Below, piece after piece: positions 36,801-48,760 of a stretch of DNA of 64,000 nt (the stretch's first letter is position 1; the number at the start of each line of letters is the position of its first letter). Source of the stretch: Manduca sexta (taxonomy: Eukaryota > Arthropoda > Insecta > Lepidoptera > Sphingidae); contig NC_051134.1 of NCBI RefSeq assembly GCF_014839805.1, positions 8,897,170-8,961,169 of the forward strand. Reading direction: 5' to 3'. The position numbers and the translations under genes are program-made. The notes under the pieces are model-generated. The model did not search any database and was not told where the DNA came from. It was given only the letters and a program-made list of their open reading frames with translations.

Positions 36801-39800
36801 TGTACCAAACTCATTCGATGCATGTCTGCTACACACGCACGCGCGCTCGCGCCGCCGCACGCGCGCGCTGCACCTGCACGCCTGCGCCTGCTGCCCCAAG
36901 GTCTTCCTCTACCCCTCCAGTGAGTCACGTACCAGCACTTGTACCAAACTCATTCGATGCATGTCTGCTACACACGCACGCGCGCTCGCACGCGCCGCCG
37001 CACGCGCGCGCGCTGCACCTGCACGCCTGCGCCTGCTGCCCCAAGGTCTTCCTCTACCCCTCCAGTGAGTCACGTACCAGCACTTGTACCAAACTCATTC
37101 GATGCATGTCTGCTACACACGCACGCGCGCTCGCACGCGCCGCCGCACGCGCGCGCGCTGCACCTGCACGCCTGCGCCTGCTGCCCCAAGGTCTTCCTCT
37201 ACCCCTCCAGTGAGTCACGTACCAGCACTTGTACCAAACTCATTCGATGCATGTCTGCTACACACGCACGCGCGCTCGCACGCGCCGCCGCACGCGCGCG
37301 CGCTGCACCTGCACGCCTGCGCCTGCTGCCCCAAGGTCTTCCTCTACCCCTCCAGTGAGTCACGTACCAGCACTTGTACCAAACTCATTCGATGCATGTC
37401 TGCTACACACGCACGCGCGCTCGCACGCCGCCGCACGCGCGCGCGCTGCACCTGCACGCCTGCGCCTGCTGCCCCAAGGTCTTCCTCTACCCCTCCAGTG
37501 AGTCACGTACCAGCACTTGTACCAAACTCATTCGATGCATGTCTGTTACACACGCACGCGCGCTCGCACGCGCCGCCGCACGCGCGCGCGCTGCACCTGC
37601 ACGCCTGCGCCTGCTGCCCCAAGGTCTTCCTCTACCCCTCCAGTGAGTCACGTACCAGCACTTGTACCAAACTCATTCGATGCATGTCTGCTACACACGC
37701 ACGCGCTCGCACGCGCCGCCGCACGCGCGCGCGCTGCACCTGCACGCCTGCGCCTGCTGCCCCAAGGTCTTCCTCTACCCCTCCAGTGAGTCACGTACCA
37801 GCACTTGTACCAAACTCATTCGATGCATGTCTGCTACACACGCACGCGCGCTCGCACGCCGCCGCACGCGCGCGCGCTGCACCTGCACGCCTGCGCCTGC
37901 TGCCCCAAGGTCTTCCTCTACCCCTCCAGTGAGTCACGTACCAGCACTTGTACCAAACTCATTCGATGCATGTCTGCTACACACGCACGCGCGCTCGCAC
38001 GCGCCGCCGCACGCGCGCGCGCTGCACCTGCACGCCTGCGCCTGCTGCCCCAAGGTCTTCCTCTACCCCTCCAGTGAGTCACGTACCAGCACTTGTACCA
38101 AACTCATTCGATGCATGTCTGCTACACACGCACGCGCGCTCGCACGCGCCGCCGCACGCGCGCGCGCTGCACCTGCACGCCTGCGCCTGCTGCCCCAAGG
38201 TCTTCCTCTACCCCTCCAGTGAGTCACGTACCAGCACTTGTACCAAACTCATTCGATGCATGTCTGCTACACACGCACGCGCGCTCGCACTGCGCCGCCG
38301 CACGCGCGCGCGCTGCACCTGCACGCCTGCGCCTGCTGCCCCAAGGTCTTCCTCTACCCCTCCAGTGAGTCACGTACCAGCACTTGTACCAAACTCATTC
38401 GATGCATGTCTGCTACACACGCACGCGCGCTCGCACTGCGCCGCCGCACGCGCGCGCGCTGCACCTGCACGCCTGCGCCTGCTGCCCCAAGGTCTTCCTC
38501 TACCCCTCCAGTGAGTCACGTACCAGCACTTGTACCAAACTCATTCGATGCATGTCTGCTACACGCACGCGCGCTCGCACGCCGCCGCACGCGCGCGCGC
38601 TGCACCTGCACGCCTGCGCCTGCTGCCCCAAGGTCTTCCTCTACCCCTCCAGTGAGTCACGTACCAGCACTTGTACCAAACTCATTCGATGCATGTCTGC
38701 TACACACGCACGCGCGCTCGCATCGCCGCCGCACGCGCGCGCGCGCTGCACCTGCACGCCTGCGCCTGCTGCCCCAAGGTCTTCCTCTACCCCTCCAGTG
38801 AGTCACGTACCAGCACTTGTACCAAACTCATTCGATGCATGTCTGCTACACACGCACGCGCGCCCTCGCCCCCGCGCGCGCGCGCGCGCTGCACCTGCAC
38901 GCCTGCGCCTGCTGCCCCAAGGTCTTCCTCTACCCCTCCAGTGAGTCACGTACCAGCACTTGTACCAAACTCATTCGATGCATGTCTGCTACACACGCAC
39001 GCGCGCTCGCACTGGGGCAGCGTCGCGCGCTGCACCTGCACGCCTGCGCCTGCTGCCCCAAGGTCTTCCTCTACCCCTCCAGTGAGTCACGTACCAGCAC
39101 TTGTACCAAACTCATTCGATGCATGTCTGCTACACACGCACGCGCGCTCGCGCGCGCCGCCGCACGCGCGCTGCACCTGCACGCCTGCGCCTGCTGCCCC
39201 AAGGTCTTCCTCTACCCTCCAGTGAGTCACGTACCAGCACTTGTACCAAACTCATTCGATGCATGTCTGCACACACGCACGCGCGCTCGCGCCGCCGCAC
39301 GCGCGCGCGCTGCACCTGCACGCCTGCGCCTGCTGCCCCAAGGTCTTCCTCTACCCCTCCAGTGAGTCACGTACCAGCACTTGTACCAAACTCATTCGAT
39401 GCATGTCTGCTACACACGCACGCGCGCTCGCACGCGCCGCCGCACGCGCGCGCGCGCTGCACCTGCACGCCTGCGCCTGCTGCCCCAAGGTCTTCCTCTA
39501 CCCCTCCAGTGAGTCACGTACCAGCACTTGTACCAAACTCATTCGATGCATGTCTGGCTACACACGCACGCGCGCGCTCGCACGCGCCGCCGCACGCGCG
39601 CGCGCTGCACCTGCACGCCTGCGCCTGCTGCCCCAAGGTCTTCCTCTACCCCTCCAGTGAGTCACGTACCAGCACTTGTACCAAACTCATTCGATGCATG
39701 TCTGCTACACACGCACGCGCGCTCGCACCGCGCTGCCGCACGCGCGCGCTGCACCTGCACGCCTGCGCCTGCTGCCCTGGTCTTCCTCTACCTCCAGTGA

Positions 39801-42800
39801 GTCACGTACCAGCACTTGTACCAAACTCATTCGATGCATGTCTGCTACACACGCACGCGCGCTCGCATGCGCGCCGCCGCACGCGCCGCGCCGCTGCACC
39901 TGCACGCCTGCGCCTGCTGCCCCAAGGTCTTCCTCTACCCTCCAGTGAGTCACGTACCAGCACTTGTACCAAACTCATTCGATGCATGTCTGCTACACAC
40001 GCACGCGCGCTCGCACGCGCCGCCGCATCGCGCGCGCGCTGCACCTGCACGCCTGCGCCTGCTGCAAGGTCTTCCTCTACCCCTCCAGTGAGTCACGTAC
40101 CAGCACTTGTACCAAACTCATTCGATGCATGTCGCTGCACACACGCGCGCGCTCGCACGCGCCGCCGCACGCGCGCGCTGCACCTGCACGCCTGCGCCTG
40201 CTGCCCCAAGGTCTTCCTCTACCCCTCCAGTGAGTCACGTACCAGCACTTGTACCAAACTCATTCGATGCATGTCTGCTACACACACGCACGCGCGCTCG
40301 CACGCCGCCGCACGCCGCGCGCGCTGCACCTGCACGCCTGCGCCTGCTGCCCCAAAGGTCTTCCTCTACCCCTCCAGTGAGTCACGTACCAGCACTTGTA
40401 CCAAACTCATTCGATGCATGTCTGCTACACACGCACGCGCGCTCGCACGCGCCGCCGCACGCGCGCGCGCTGCACCTGCACGCCTGCGCCTGCTGCCCCA
40501 AGGTCTTCCTCTACCCCTCCAGTGAGTCACGTACCAGCACTTGTACCAAACTCATTCGATGCATGTCTGCTACACACGCACGCGCGCTCGCACGCATACT
40601 GCCGCCGCACGCGCGCGCGCTGCACCTGCACATACGCCCGCCACTTTAAAGGTCTTCCTCTACCCCTCCAGTGAGTCACGTACCAGCACTTGTACCAAAC
40701 TCATTCGATGCATGTCTGCTACACGCACGCGCGCTCGCACGCCGCCGCACGCGCTGCGCGCTGCACCTGCACGCCTGCGCCCTGCTGCCCCAAGGTCTTC
40801 CTCTACCCTCCAGTGAGTCACGTACCAGCACTTGTACCAAACTCATTCGATGCATGTCTGCTACACACGCACGCGCGCTGCAATTGCCAGCACTTGTACC
40901 AAACTCATTCGATGCATGTCTGCTACACACGCACGCGCNNNNNNNNNNNNNNNNNNNNNNNNNNNNNNNNNNNNNNNNNNNNNNNNNNNNNNNNNNNNNN
41001 NNNNNNNNNNNNNNNNNNNNNNNNNNNNNNNNNNNNNNNNNNNNNNNNNNNNNNNNNNNNNNNNNNNNNNNNNNNNNNNNNNNNNNNNNNNNNNNNNNNN
41101 NNNNNNNNNNNNNNNNNNNNNNNNNNNNNNNNNNNNNNNNNNNNNNNNNNNNNNNNNNNNNNNNNNNNNNNNNNNNNNNNNNNNNNNNNNNNNNNNNNNN
41201 NNNNNNNNNNNNNNNNNNNNNNNNNNNNNNNNNNNNNNNNNNNNNNNNNNNNNNNNNNNNNNNNNNNNNNNNNNNNNNNNNNNNNNNNNNNNNNNNNNNN
41301 NNNNNNNNNNNNNNNNNNNNNNNNNNNNNNNNNNNNNNNNNNNNNNNNNNNNNNNNNNNNNNNNNNNNNNNNNNNNNNNNNNNNNNNNNNNNNNNNNNNN
41401 NNNNNNNNNNNNNNNNNNNNNNNNNNNNNNNNNNNNNNCCTGCACGCCTGCGCCTGCTGCCCCAAGGTCCTCTACCCTCCAGTGAGTCACGTACCAGCAC
41501 TTGTACCAAACTCATTCGATGCATGTCTGCTACACACGCACGCGCCGCACGCGCGCGCGCGCTGCACCTGCACGCCTGCGCCTGCTGCCCCAAGGTCTTC
41601 CTCTACCCCTCCAGTGAGTCACGTACCAGCACTTGTACCAAACTCATTCGATGCATGTCTGCTACACACGCACGCGCGCTCGCATCGCGCTGCCGCACGC
41701 GCGCGCGCTGCACCTGCACGCCTGCGCCTGCTGCCCCAAGGTCTTCCTCTACCATCCAGTGAGTCACGTACCAGCACTTGTACCAAACTCATTCGATGCA
41801 TGTCTGCTACACACGCACGCGCGTTTGCACGCGCCGCCGCACGCGCGCGCGCTGCACCTGCACGCCTGCGCCTGCTGCCCCAAGGTCTTCCTCTACCCTC
41901 CAGTGAGTCACGTACCAGCACTTGTACCAAACTCATTCGATGCATGTCTGTTACACACGCACGCGCGCTCGCATCGCGCCGCCGCACGCGCGCGCGCTGC
42001 ACCTGCACGCCTGCGCCTGCTGCCCTGCTGTCTTCCTCTACCCCTCCAGTGAGTCACGTACCAGCACTTGTACCAAACTCATTCGATGCATGTCTGCTAC
42101 ACACGCACGCGCGCTCGCACGCGCCGCCGCACGCGCGCGCGCGCTGCACCTGCACGCCTGCGCCTGCTGCCCCAAGGTCTTCCTCTACCCCTCCAGTGAG
42201 TCACGTACCAGCACTTGTACCAAACTCATTCGATGCATGGCTGATGCACACGCACGCGCGCTCGCACGCGCCGCCGCACGCGCGCGCGCTGCACCTGCAC
42301 GCCTGCGCCTGCTGCCCCAAGGTCTTCCTCTACCCCTCCAGTGAGTCACGTACCAGCACTTGTACCAAACTCATTCGATGCATGTCTGCTACACACGCAC
42401 GCGCGTCGCACGCGCGCCGCCGCACGCCCGCGCGCTGCACCCCCACGCCCGCGCCCGCTGCCCCACGGTCCCCCTCTACCCCTCCAGTGAGTCACGTACC
42501 AGCACTAGTACCAAACTCATTCGATGCATGTCTGTTACACGCACGCACGCGTTCGCACGCGCCGCCGCACGCGCGCGCTGCACCTGCACGCCTGCGCCTG
42601 CTGCCCCAAGGTCTTCCTCTACCCTCCAGTGAGTCACGTACCAGCACTTGTACCAAACTCATTCGATGCATGTCTGTTACACACGCACGCGCTCGCATCG
42701 CGCCGCCGCACGCGCGAGCGCTGCACCTGCACGCCTGCGCCTGCTGCCCCAAGGTCTTCCTCTACCCCTCCAGTGAGTCACGTACCAGCACTTGTACCAA

Positions 42801-45800
42801 ACTCATTCGATGCATGTCTGATACACACGCACGCGCGCTCGCACGCGCCGCCGCACGCGCGCGCGCTGCACCTGCACGCCTGCGCCTGCTGCCCCAAGGT
42901 CTTCCTCTACCCCTCCAGTGAGTCACGTACCAGCACTTGTACCAAACTCATTCGATGCATGTCTGGTACCCACGCACGCGTGCTCGCATCGCGCTGCCGC
43001 ACGCGCGCGCGCTGCACCTGCACGCCTGCGCCTGCTGCCCCAAGGTCTTCCTCTACCCTCCAGTGAGTCACGTACCAGCACTTGTACCAAACTCATTCGA
43101 TGCATGTCTGTTACACACGCACGCGCGCTCGCACGCCGCCGCACGCGCGCGCGCTGCACCTGCACGCCTGCGCCTGCTGCCCCAAGGTCTTCCTCTACCC
43201 TCCAGTGAGTCACGTACCAGCACTTGTACCAAACTCATTCGATGCATGTCTGTTACGCACGCGCGCTTCGCACGCGCCGCCGCACGCGCGCGCGCGCTGC
43301 ACCTGCACGCCTGCGCCTGCTGCCCCAAGGTCTTCCTCTACCCCTCCAGTGAGTCACGTACCAGCACTTGTACCAAACTCATTCGATGCATGTCTGTTAC
43401 ACACGCACGCGCGCTCGCATCGCGCCGCCGCACGCGCGCGCGCTGCACCTGCACGCCTGCGCCTGCTGCCCCAAGGTCTTCCTCTACCCCTCCAGTGAGT
43501 CACGTACCAGCACTTGTACCAAACTCATTCGATGCATGTCTGTTACACACGCACGCGCTTCGCATGCGCTGCCGCACGCGCGCGCGCGCTGCACCTGCAC
43601 GCCTGCGCCTGCTGCCCCAAGGTCTTCCTCTACCCCTCCAGTGAGTCACGTACCAGCACTTGTACCAAACTCATTCGATGCATGTCTGTTACACACGCAC
43701 GCGCGCGCCGCATGCGCTGCCGCACGCGCGCGCGCTGCACCTGCACGCCTGCGCCTGCTGCCCCAAGGTCTTCCTCTACCCCTCCAGTGAGTCACGTACC
43801 AGCACTTGTACCAAACTCATTCGATGCATGTCTGTTACACACGCACGCGCGCTCGCATCGCCGCTGCCGCACGCGCGCGCGCTGCACCTGCACGCCTGCG
43901 CCTGCTGCCCCAAGGTCTTCCTCTACCCCTCCAGTGAGTCACGTACCAGCACTTGTACCAAACTCATTCGATGCATGTCTGCTACACACGCACGCGCGCT
44001 CGCACGCGCCGCCGCACGCGCGCGCGCTGCACCTGCACGCCTGCGCCTGCTGCCCCAAGGTCTTCCTCTACCCTCCAGTGAGTCACGTACCAGCACTTGT
44101 ACCAAACTCATTCGATGCATGTCTGCTACACACGCACGCGCGCTCGCACGCGCCGCCGCACGCGCGCGCGCTGCACCTGCACGCCTGCGCCTGCTGCCCC
44201 AAGGTCTTCCTCTACCCCTCCAGTGAGTCACGTACCAGCACTTGTACCAAACTCATTCGATGCATGTCTGGTACGCACGCACGCGCGCTCGCACGCGCCG
44301 CCGCACGCGCGCGCGCTGCACCTGCACGCCTGCGCCTGCTGCCCCAAGGTCTTCCTCTACCCCTCCAGTGAGTCACGTACCAGCACTTGTACCAAACTCA
44401 TTCGATGCATGTCTGTTACACACGCACGCGCGTTGCACGCGCCGCCGCACGCGCGCGCGCTGCACCTGCACGCCTGCGCCTGCTGCCCCAAGGTCTTCCT
44501 CTACCCTCCAGTGAGTCACGTACCAGCACTTGTACCAAACTCATTCGATGCATGTCTGCTACACACGCACGCGTTTCGCATCGCGCTGCCGCACGCGCGC
44601 GCGCGCTGCACCTGCACGCCTGCGCCTGCTGCCCCAAGGTCTTCCTCTACCCCTCCAGTGAGTCACGTACCAGCACTTGTACCAAACTCATTCGATGCTT
44701 GTCTGGTACACACGCACGCGCGCTCGCACGCGCCGCCGCACGCGCGCGCGCTGCACCTGCACGCCTGCGCCTGCTGCCCCAAGGTCTTCCTCTACCCCTC
44801 CAGTGAGTCACGTACCAGCACTTGTACCAAACTCATTCGATGCATGTCTGTTACACACGCACGCGCGTTTCGCATCGCGCTGCCGCACGCGCGCGCGCTG
44901 CACCTGCACGCCTGCGCCTGCTGCCCCAAGGTCTTCCTCTACCCTCCAGTGAGTCACGTACCAGCACTTGTACCAAACTCATTCGATGCATGTCTGCTAC
45001 ACACGCATCGCGCGTTTCGCATCGCGTTGCCGCACGCGCGCGCGCTGCACCTGCACGCCTGCGCCTGCTGCCCCAAGGTCTTCCTCTACCCCTCCAGTGA
45101 GTCACGTACCAGCACTTGTACCAAACTCATTCGATGCATGTCTGCTACACACGCACGCGTGCTCGCAGACGCTGCCGCACGCGCGCGCGCTGCACCTGCA
45201 CGCCTGCGCCTGCTGCCCCAAGGTCTTCCTCTACCCTCCAGTGAGTCACGTACCAGCACTTGTACCAAACTCATTCGATGCATGTCTGTTACACACGCAC
45301 GCGCGTTTCGCATCGCGCTGCCGCACGCGCGCGCGCTGCACCTGCACGCCTGCGCCTGCTGCCCCAAGGTCTTCCTCTACCCCTCCAGTGAGTCACGTAC
45401 CAGCACTTGTACCAAACTCATTCGATGCATGTCTGTTACACACGCACGCGCGTTTCGCATCGCGCTGCTGCACGCGCGCGCGCTGCACCTGCACGCCTGC
45501 GCCTGCTGCCCCAAGGTCTTCCTCTACCCTCCAGTGAGTCACGTACCAGCACTTGTACCAAACTCATTCGATGCATGTCTGTTACACACGCACGCGCGCT
45601 CGCACGCGCCGCCGCACGCGCGCGCGCTGCACCTGCACGCCTGCGCCTGCTGCCCCAAGGTCTTCCTCTACCCCTCCAGTGAGTCACGTACCAGCACTTG
45701 TACCAAACTCATTCGATGCATGTCTGTTACACACGCACGCGCGCTTCGCATCGCGCTGCCGCACGCGCGCGCGCTGCACCTGCACGCCTGCGCCTGCTGC

Positions 45801-47353
45801 CCCAAGGTCTTCCTCTACCCTCCAGTGAGTCACGTACCAGCACTTGTACCAAACTCATTCGATGCATGTCTGCTACACACGCACGCGCGCTTCGCATCGC
45901 GCTGCCGCACGCGCGCGCGCTGCACCTGCACGCCTGCGCCTGCTGCCCCAAGGTCTTCCTCTACCCTCCAGTGAGTCACGTACCAGCACTTGTACCAAAC
46001 TCATTCGATGCATGTCTGCTACACACGCACGCGCGCTCGCACGCGCCGCCGCACGCGCGCGCGCTGCACCTGCACGCCTGCGCCTGCTGCCCCAAGGTCT
46101 TCCTCTACCCCTCCAGTGAGTCACGTACCAGCACTTGTACCAAACTCATTCGATGCATGTCTGTTACACACGCACGCGCGCTTCGCACGCGCTGCCGCAC
46201 GCGCGCGCGCTGCACCTGCACGCCTGCGCCTGCTGCCCCAAGGTCTTCCTCTACCCCTCCAGTGAGTCACGTACCAGCACTTGTACCAAACTCATTCGAT
46301 GCATGTCTGCTACACACGCACGCGCGCTCGCACGCGCCGCCGCACGCGCGCGCGCTGCACCTGCACGCCTGCGCCTGCTGCCCCAAGGTCTTCCTCTACC
46401 CCTCCAGTGAGTCACGTACCAGCACTTGTACCAAACTCATTCGATGCATGTCTGCTACACACGCACGCGCGCTCGCACGCCGCCGCACGCGCGCGCGCTG
46501 CACCTGCACGCCTGCGCCTGCTGCCCCAAGGTCTTCCTCTACCCCTCCAGTGAGTCACGTACCAGCACTTGTACCAAACTCATTCGATGCATGTCTGCTA
46601 CACACGCACGCGCGCTCGCACGCGCCGCCGCACGCGCGCGCGCTGCACCTGCACGCCTGCGCCTGCTGCCCCAAGGTCTTCCTCTACCCCTCCAGTGAGT
46701 CACGTACCAGCACTTGTACCAAACTCATTCGATGCATGTCTGCTACACACGCACGCGCGCTCGCACGCGCCGCCGCACGCGCGCGCGCTGCACCTGCACG
46801 CCTGCGCCTGCTGCCCCAAGGTCTTCCTCTACCCCTCCAGTGAGTCACGTACCAGCACTTGTACCAAACTCATTCGATGCATGTCTGCTAAGTATACACT
46901 GAAATGCTAACACCTTGTAAGTGTCAAGAAAATATTCCAGATTTTTTTTGGTTACTAATTAGTAAGTATATTAATAATTGAATTAGTAAAGATTCCAAAC
47001 AGACATTTTTGATAAAACAATTTTATTTATAATTTATATATCATTAAATTATTGATTATGTAACCCGTGATGACCCAAATTGTTTTGAATTAGGTTTAAG
47101 TCGGCACATGATGATGCACAAGGGCCGCGTGTACGGCTGCAGCGCGTGCCAGCGACAGTTCCGCGACAAGAGCTCGCTGCAGCGACACATGCGCAGTGCT
47201 CACAACAACCTCGCCGCGCAGGCGCAGGGCATCACTTACTACGAGCAGGCCGCCGCGGACACGCAACCAGGCAGTCTTAATACTCAACCACTCACCGGTG
47301 ACAAGCAACATAGTGTTGAAACTCAGCCCCACGGTGGGGACGTAACAGGCTGA
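30898..47353 (+). CDS. ZAD-C2H2 zinc-finger protein (8 exons, 508 residues)
   Basis: Probable nuclear DNA-binding transcription factor of the insect ZAD family. Exons: 30898-31068, 31629-31928, 32773-32847, 33126-33308, 33537-33676, 33891-34135, 34623-34775, 47094-47353; phases agree throughout, 509 codons with stop. The ZAD (residues about 19-95) has its cysteine pairs CRLC at 21/24 and CANC at 69/72. A long acidic middle (exons 3-5) leads to an Ala-Gly run (304-317) and five C2H2 fingers at about 322-342, 350-370, 378-398, 411-431 and 438-459, the first two joined by a TGERP linker. Finger 4 is made by joining exon 7 (CACCPKVFLYPS) to exon 8 (LSRHMMMH). The intron between them is 12.3 kb and almost wholly a 145-bp array copying the end of exon 7 with its donor. 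A poly(A) signal is at 47743. The target is unknown. Confidence 0.88.
31947..32290 (-). mobile_element. SINE family S2, full length, in intron 2
   Basis: Read on the minus strand it has a tRNA-like head with B box GGTTCAAATCC near 32220, then a CGGTGAAGGAAAACATCGTG body block, and ends in a (TTA)n tail. It is the best copy of the family; others are at 13141-13440 and 57478-57733. Confidence 0.75.
32318..32480 (+). repeat. Interspersed repeat, family R4, in intron 2
   Basis: AGGAGCTTGCCGTTCGCCTG and TGTCCTGAGACCTGACATGT match the order seen at 11041-11340. Truncated on its right side. Confidence 0.6.
33925..33978 (+). repeat. GC minisatellite coding an Ala-Gly run in exon 6
   Basis: A 12-base unit, GGGGGCGGGCGC, repeated about three times, encodes alternating Ala-Gly between the acidic region and finger 1. 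The coding strand has repeated G-runs of three to five, which could form G-quadruplexes. Confidence 0.8.
34286..34430. mobile_element. Palindromic MITE in intron 6
   Basis: The ends are TGTTAGCCGG and CCGGCTAACA. Inner arms CATGACATTACGCGTGTCAC and its exact reverse complement flank an AT-rich loop of about 40 bases. It is non-coding and sits between exons 6 and 7. Confidence 0.75.
34685..46890 (+). repeat. 145-bp tandem array copying an exon end with its splice donor
   Basis: Each unit is about 91 bases of exon 7 (from the end of finger 3 to CTCTACCCCTCCA) plus 54 bases of the intron (GTGAGTCACGTACCAGCACT to ATGTCTGCTA). The first unit is the authentic exon end; intron sequence resumes as unique DNA at 46891 (AGTATACACTG). 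Over 12.2 kb there is room for about 84 units, of which about 80 are visible around an N gap. The donor CCA|GTGAGTCACG is kept in nearly every copy. Length changes are mostly in the CG-rich stretch between GCACGCGCGC and GCTGCACCTG, plus one- or two-base losses in TACCCCTCCA. Large open frames on both strands here are repeat artefacts. Confidence 0.95.
40939..41438. other. Assembly gap of exactly 500 N inside the array
   Basis: A run of 500 N, a conventional placeholder for unknown length. The units on both sides are truncated or scrambled (for example 40860-40938), so the true array length is unknown. Confidence 0.98.
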
Positions 47354-47742
47354 CATATCATGGTGCGTCTCCGAAATTACTATACGTGGCTATGCCGAAG
47401 TCTGCCACGAAATCATCGGCGAAATAGCCTGTGCAGGGCTCATTCGCCTGTTAAAGGGTTCAATAAGGTTCGAGGGAATGGTTGATCTTTGATTAGGACG
47501 TAAGGATGAAGTAACATGCTTTACAATTGTTTACGGATTATTATTGCATATTATGAAGTTACGTATATTAAGTAATTTGTAATAGTATTTTAGTAGTTGA
47601 TGTGCCAAAAAAAAAGGTTAAAATGATTGTAATTGTATGTTATAGTGAAATTGAGCAATAATTGAACATGTACTATGTGGAAATCATATTATAACCTCAG
47701 TGGAACCATCATTGTTAATTAGATTACATTAGGAAATTGTCA

Positions 47743-47748
47743 AATAAA
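47743..47748 (+). promoter_or_regulatory. Candidate poly(A) signal of the zinc-finger gene
   Basis: AATAAA about 390 bases after the stop codon, the first good match in the 3' flank. Confidence 0.4.
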
Positions 47749-48113
47749 TTATACATCGCTAATAATGTAGTTAATAGAATATTTGAAAAATTATATTGTT
47801 AAAAGGATCACATGAATTTTGTATAATATATAAAAAGTAATTAATTATTTCATTATATCAAATTATTTGGTTTCCAAAAACATAATTTTAAATGTACTTA
47901 TTGTCGTTACAAAGTTTAGTTTCTGTGTGGTTAATATTGTTGGAAAAGAATGTGCCTCTTAAACTTGTTTGTGTCGACGTTAGACATTCAATAATGAAAA
48001 GATAATTGTAATGTGCTGTAGTATTTTTATCTTCATGGCCCTAATATTATGCTTGCACCCTATTAAAAAAATGTGTTTTTATCAAAGACAAAAACCTAGG
48101 TGGTTGACTATAC

Positions 48114-48373
48114 TGCCGTGCTAAGCTCTATAGCGGTATCTCAAAAAAAAAAAAACTTGATTTTTATGTCGTCAGATAGCTTAAAGAAATACCCATGCAA
48201 TGAACTTATTTAAATAACGGTATCTTGTTTAGAACTTGTTAAAAAACCTCAATAGATAAACCTCAATTTCTCTATCTCACTTTTACATACAAAACTATAA
48301 AACTATATTAATAAAACTTCGATGATCTCGAAATAAGATTTCACTGACATACCGCTTTAGCGCTTAGCACGGC
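48114..48373 (-). mobile_element. MITE family M2, second copy
   Basis: The ends are GCCGTGCTAAGC and its inverse GCTTAGCACGGC, with TAGCGGTAT and ATACCGCTTTAGCG inside. The interior matches 11467-11703 in reverse complement (CATACAAAACTATA, ACTTCGATGATCTCGAAATA). Confidence 0.7.
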
Positions 48374-48522
48374 AGCATAGATACAACGAATGCAGTTACT
48401 GGCCACAGCATTGGCAGGTGGAATAAATGAGATGTACCAGGCTAACTAAAACTCTTGGAAGCTTTTGGATTTTAGTAGTAACTTACGGACTTTATCGAGC
48501 TTTGAGATCAAAGTAACAGGTT

Positions 48523-48760
48523 TGCTGGTGGTAGGATATATTTTATATCCGCTCGGATAGCGATCACCGTACACAAGGTGTTAAAACCCGTCCGAAACTT
48601 AAGTGTGTCGCGTTCTGAGATTAGCTTGTCCAATGGTTAATATGGTTCCAACAGGCCGGCATAATTGTGTCGCCTGCCAAGGGGTAATCATCTCTGGTCA
48701 GTCGATATTCTATTGGGCCCCGCTCCACTGACCATAAAGTGTACTGGGGTCACTTTGCGT
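48523..48760 (+). repeat. Interspersed repeat, family R3
   Basis: TTTGCTGGTGGTAGGATATA, ACACAAGGTGTTAAAACCC and ACAGGCCGGCATAATTGTGT match the copy at 2822-3070. Confidence 0.7.

Noticed and set aside
34685..46890. CRISPR-like array
   Set aside because: The regular period is of whole units without unique spacers, in an animal intron; no cas genes.
34594..46910. Dozens of open frames of 60-743 codons rich in Arg, Ala, His, Thr on both strands
   Set aside because: They repeat every 145 bp, shift frame from copy to copy, some cross the N gap, and they are translations of the junction array. Only exon 7 (34623-34775) is genuine coding sequence.
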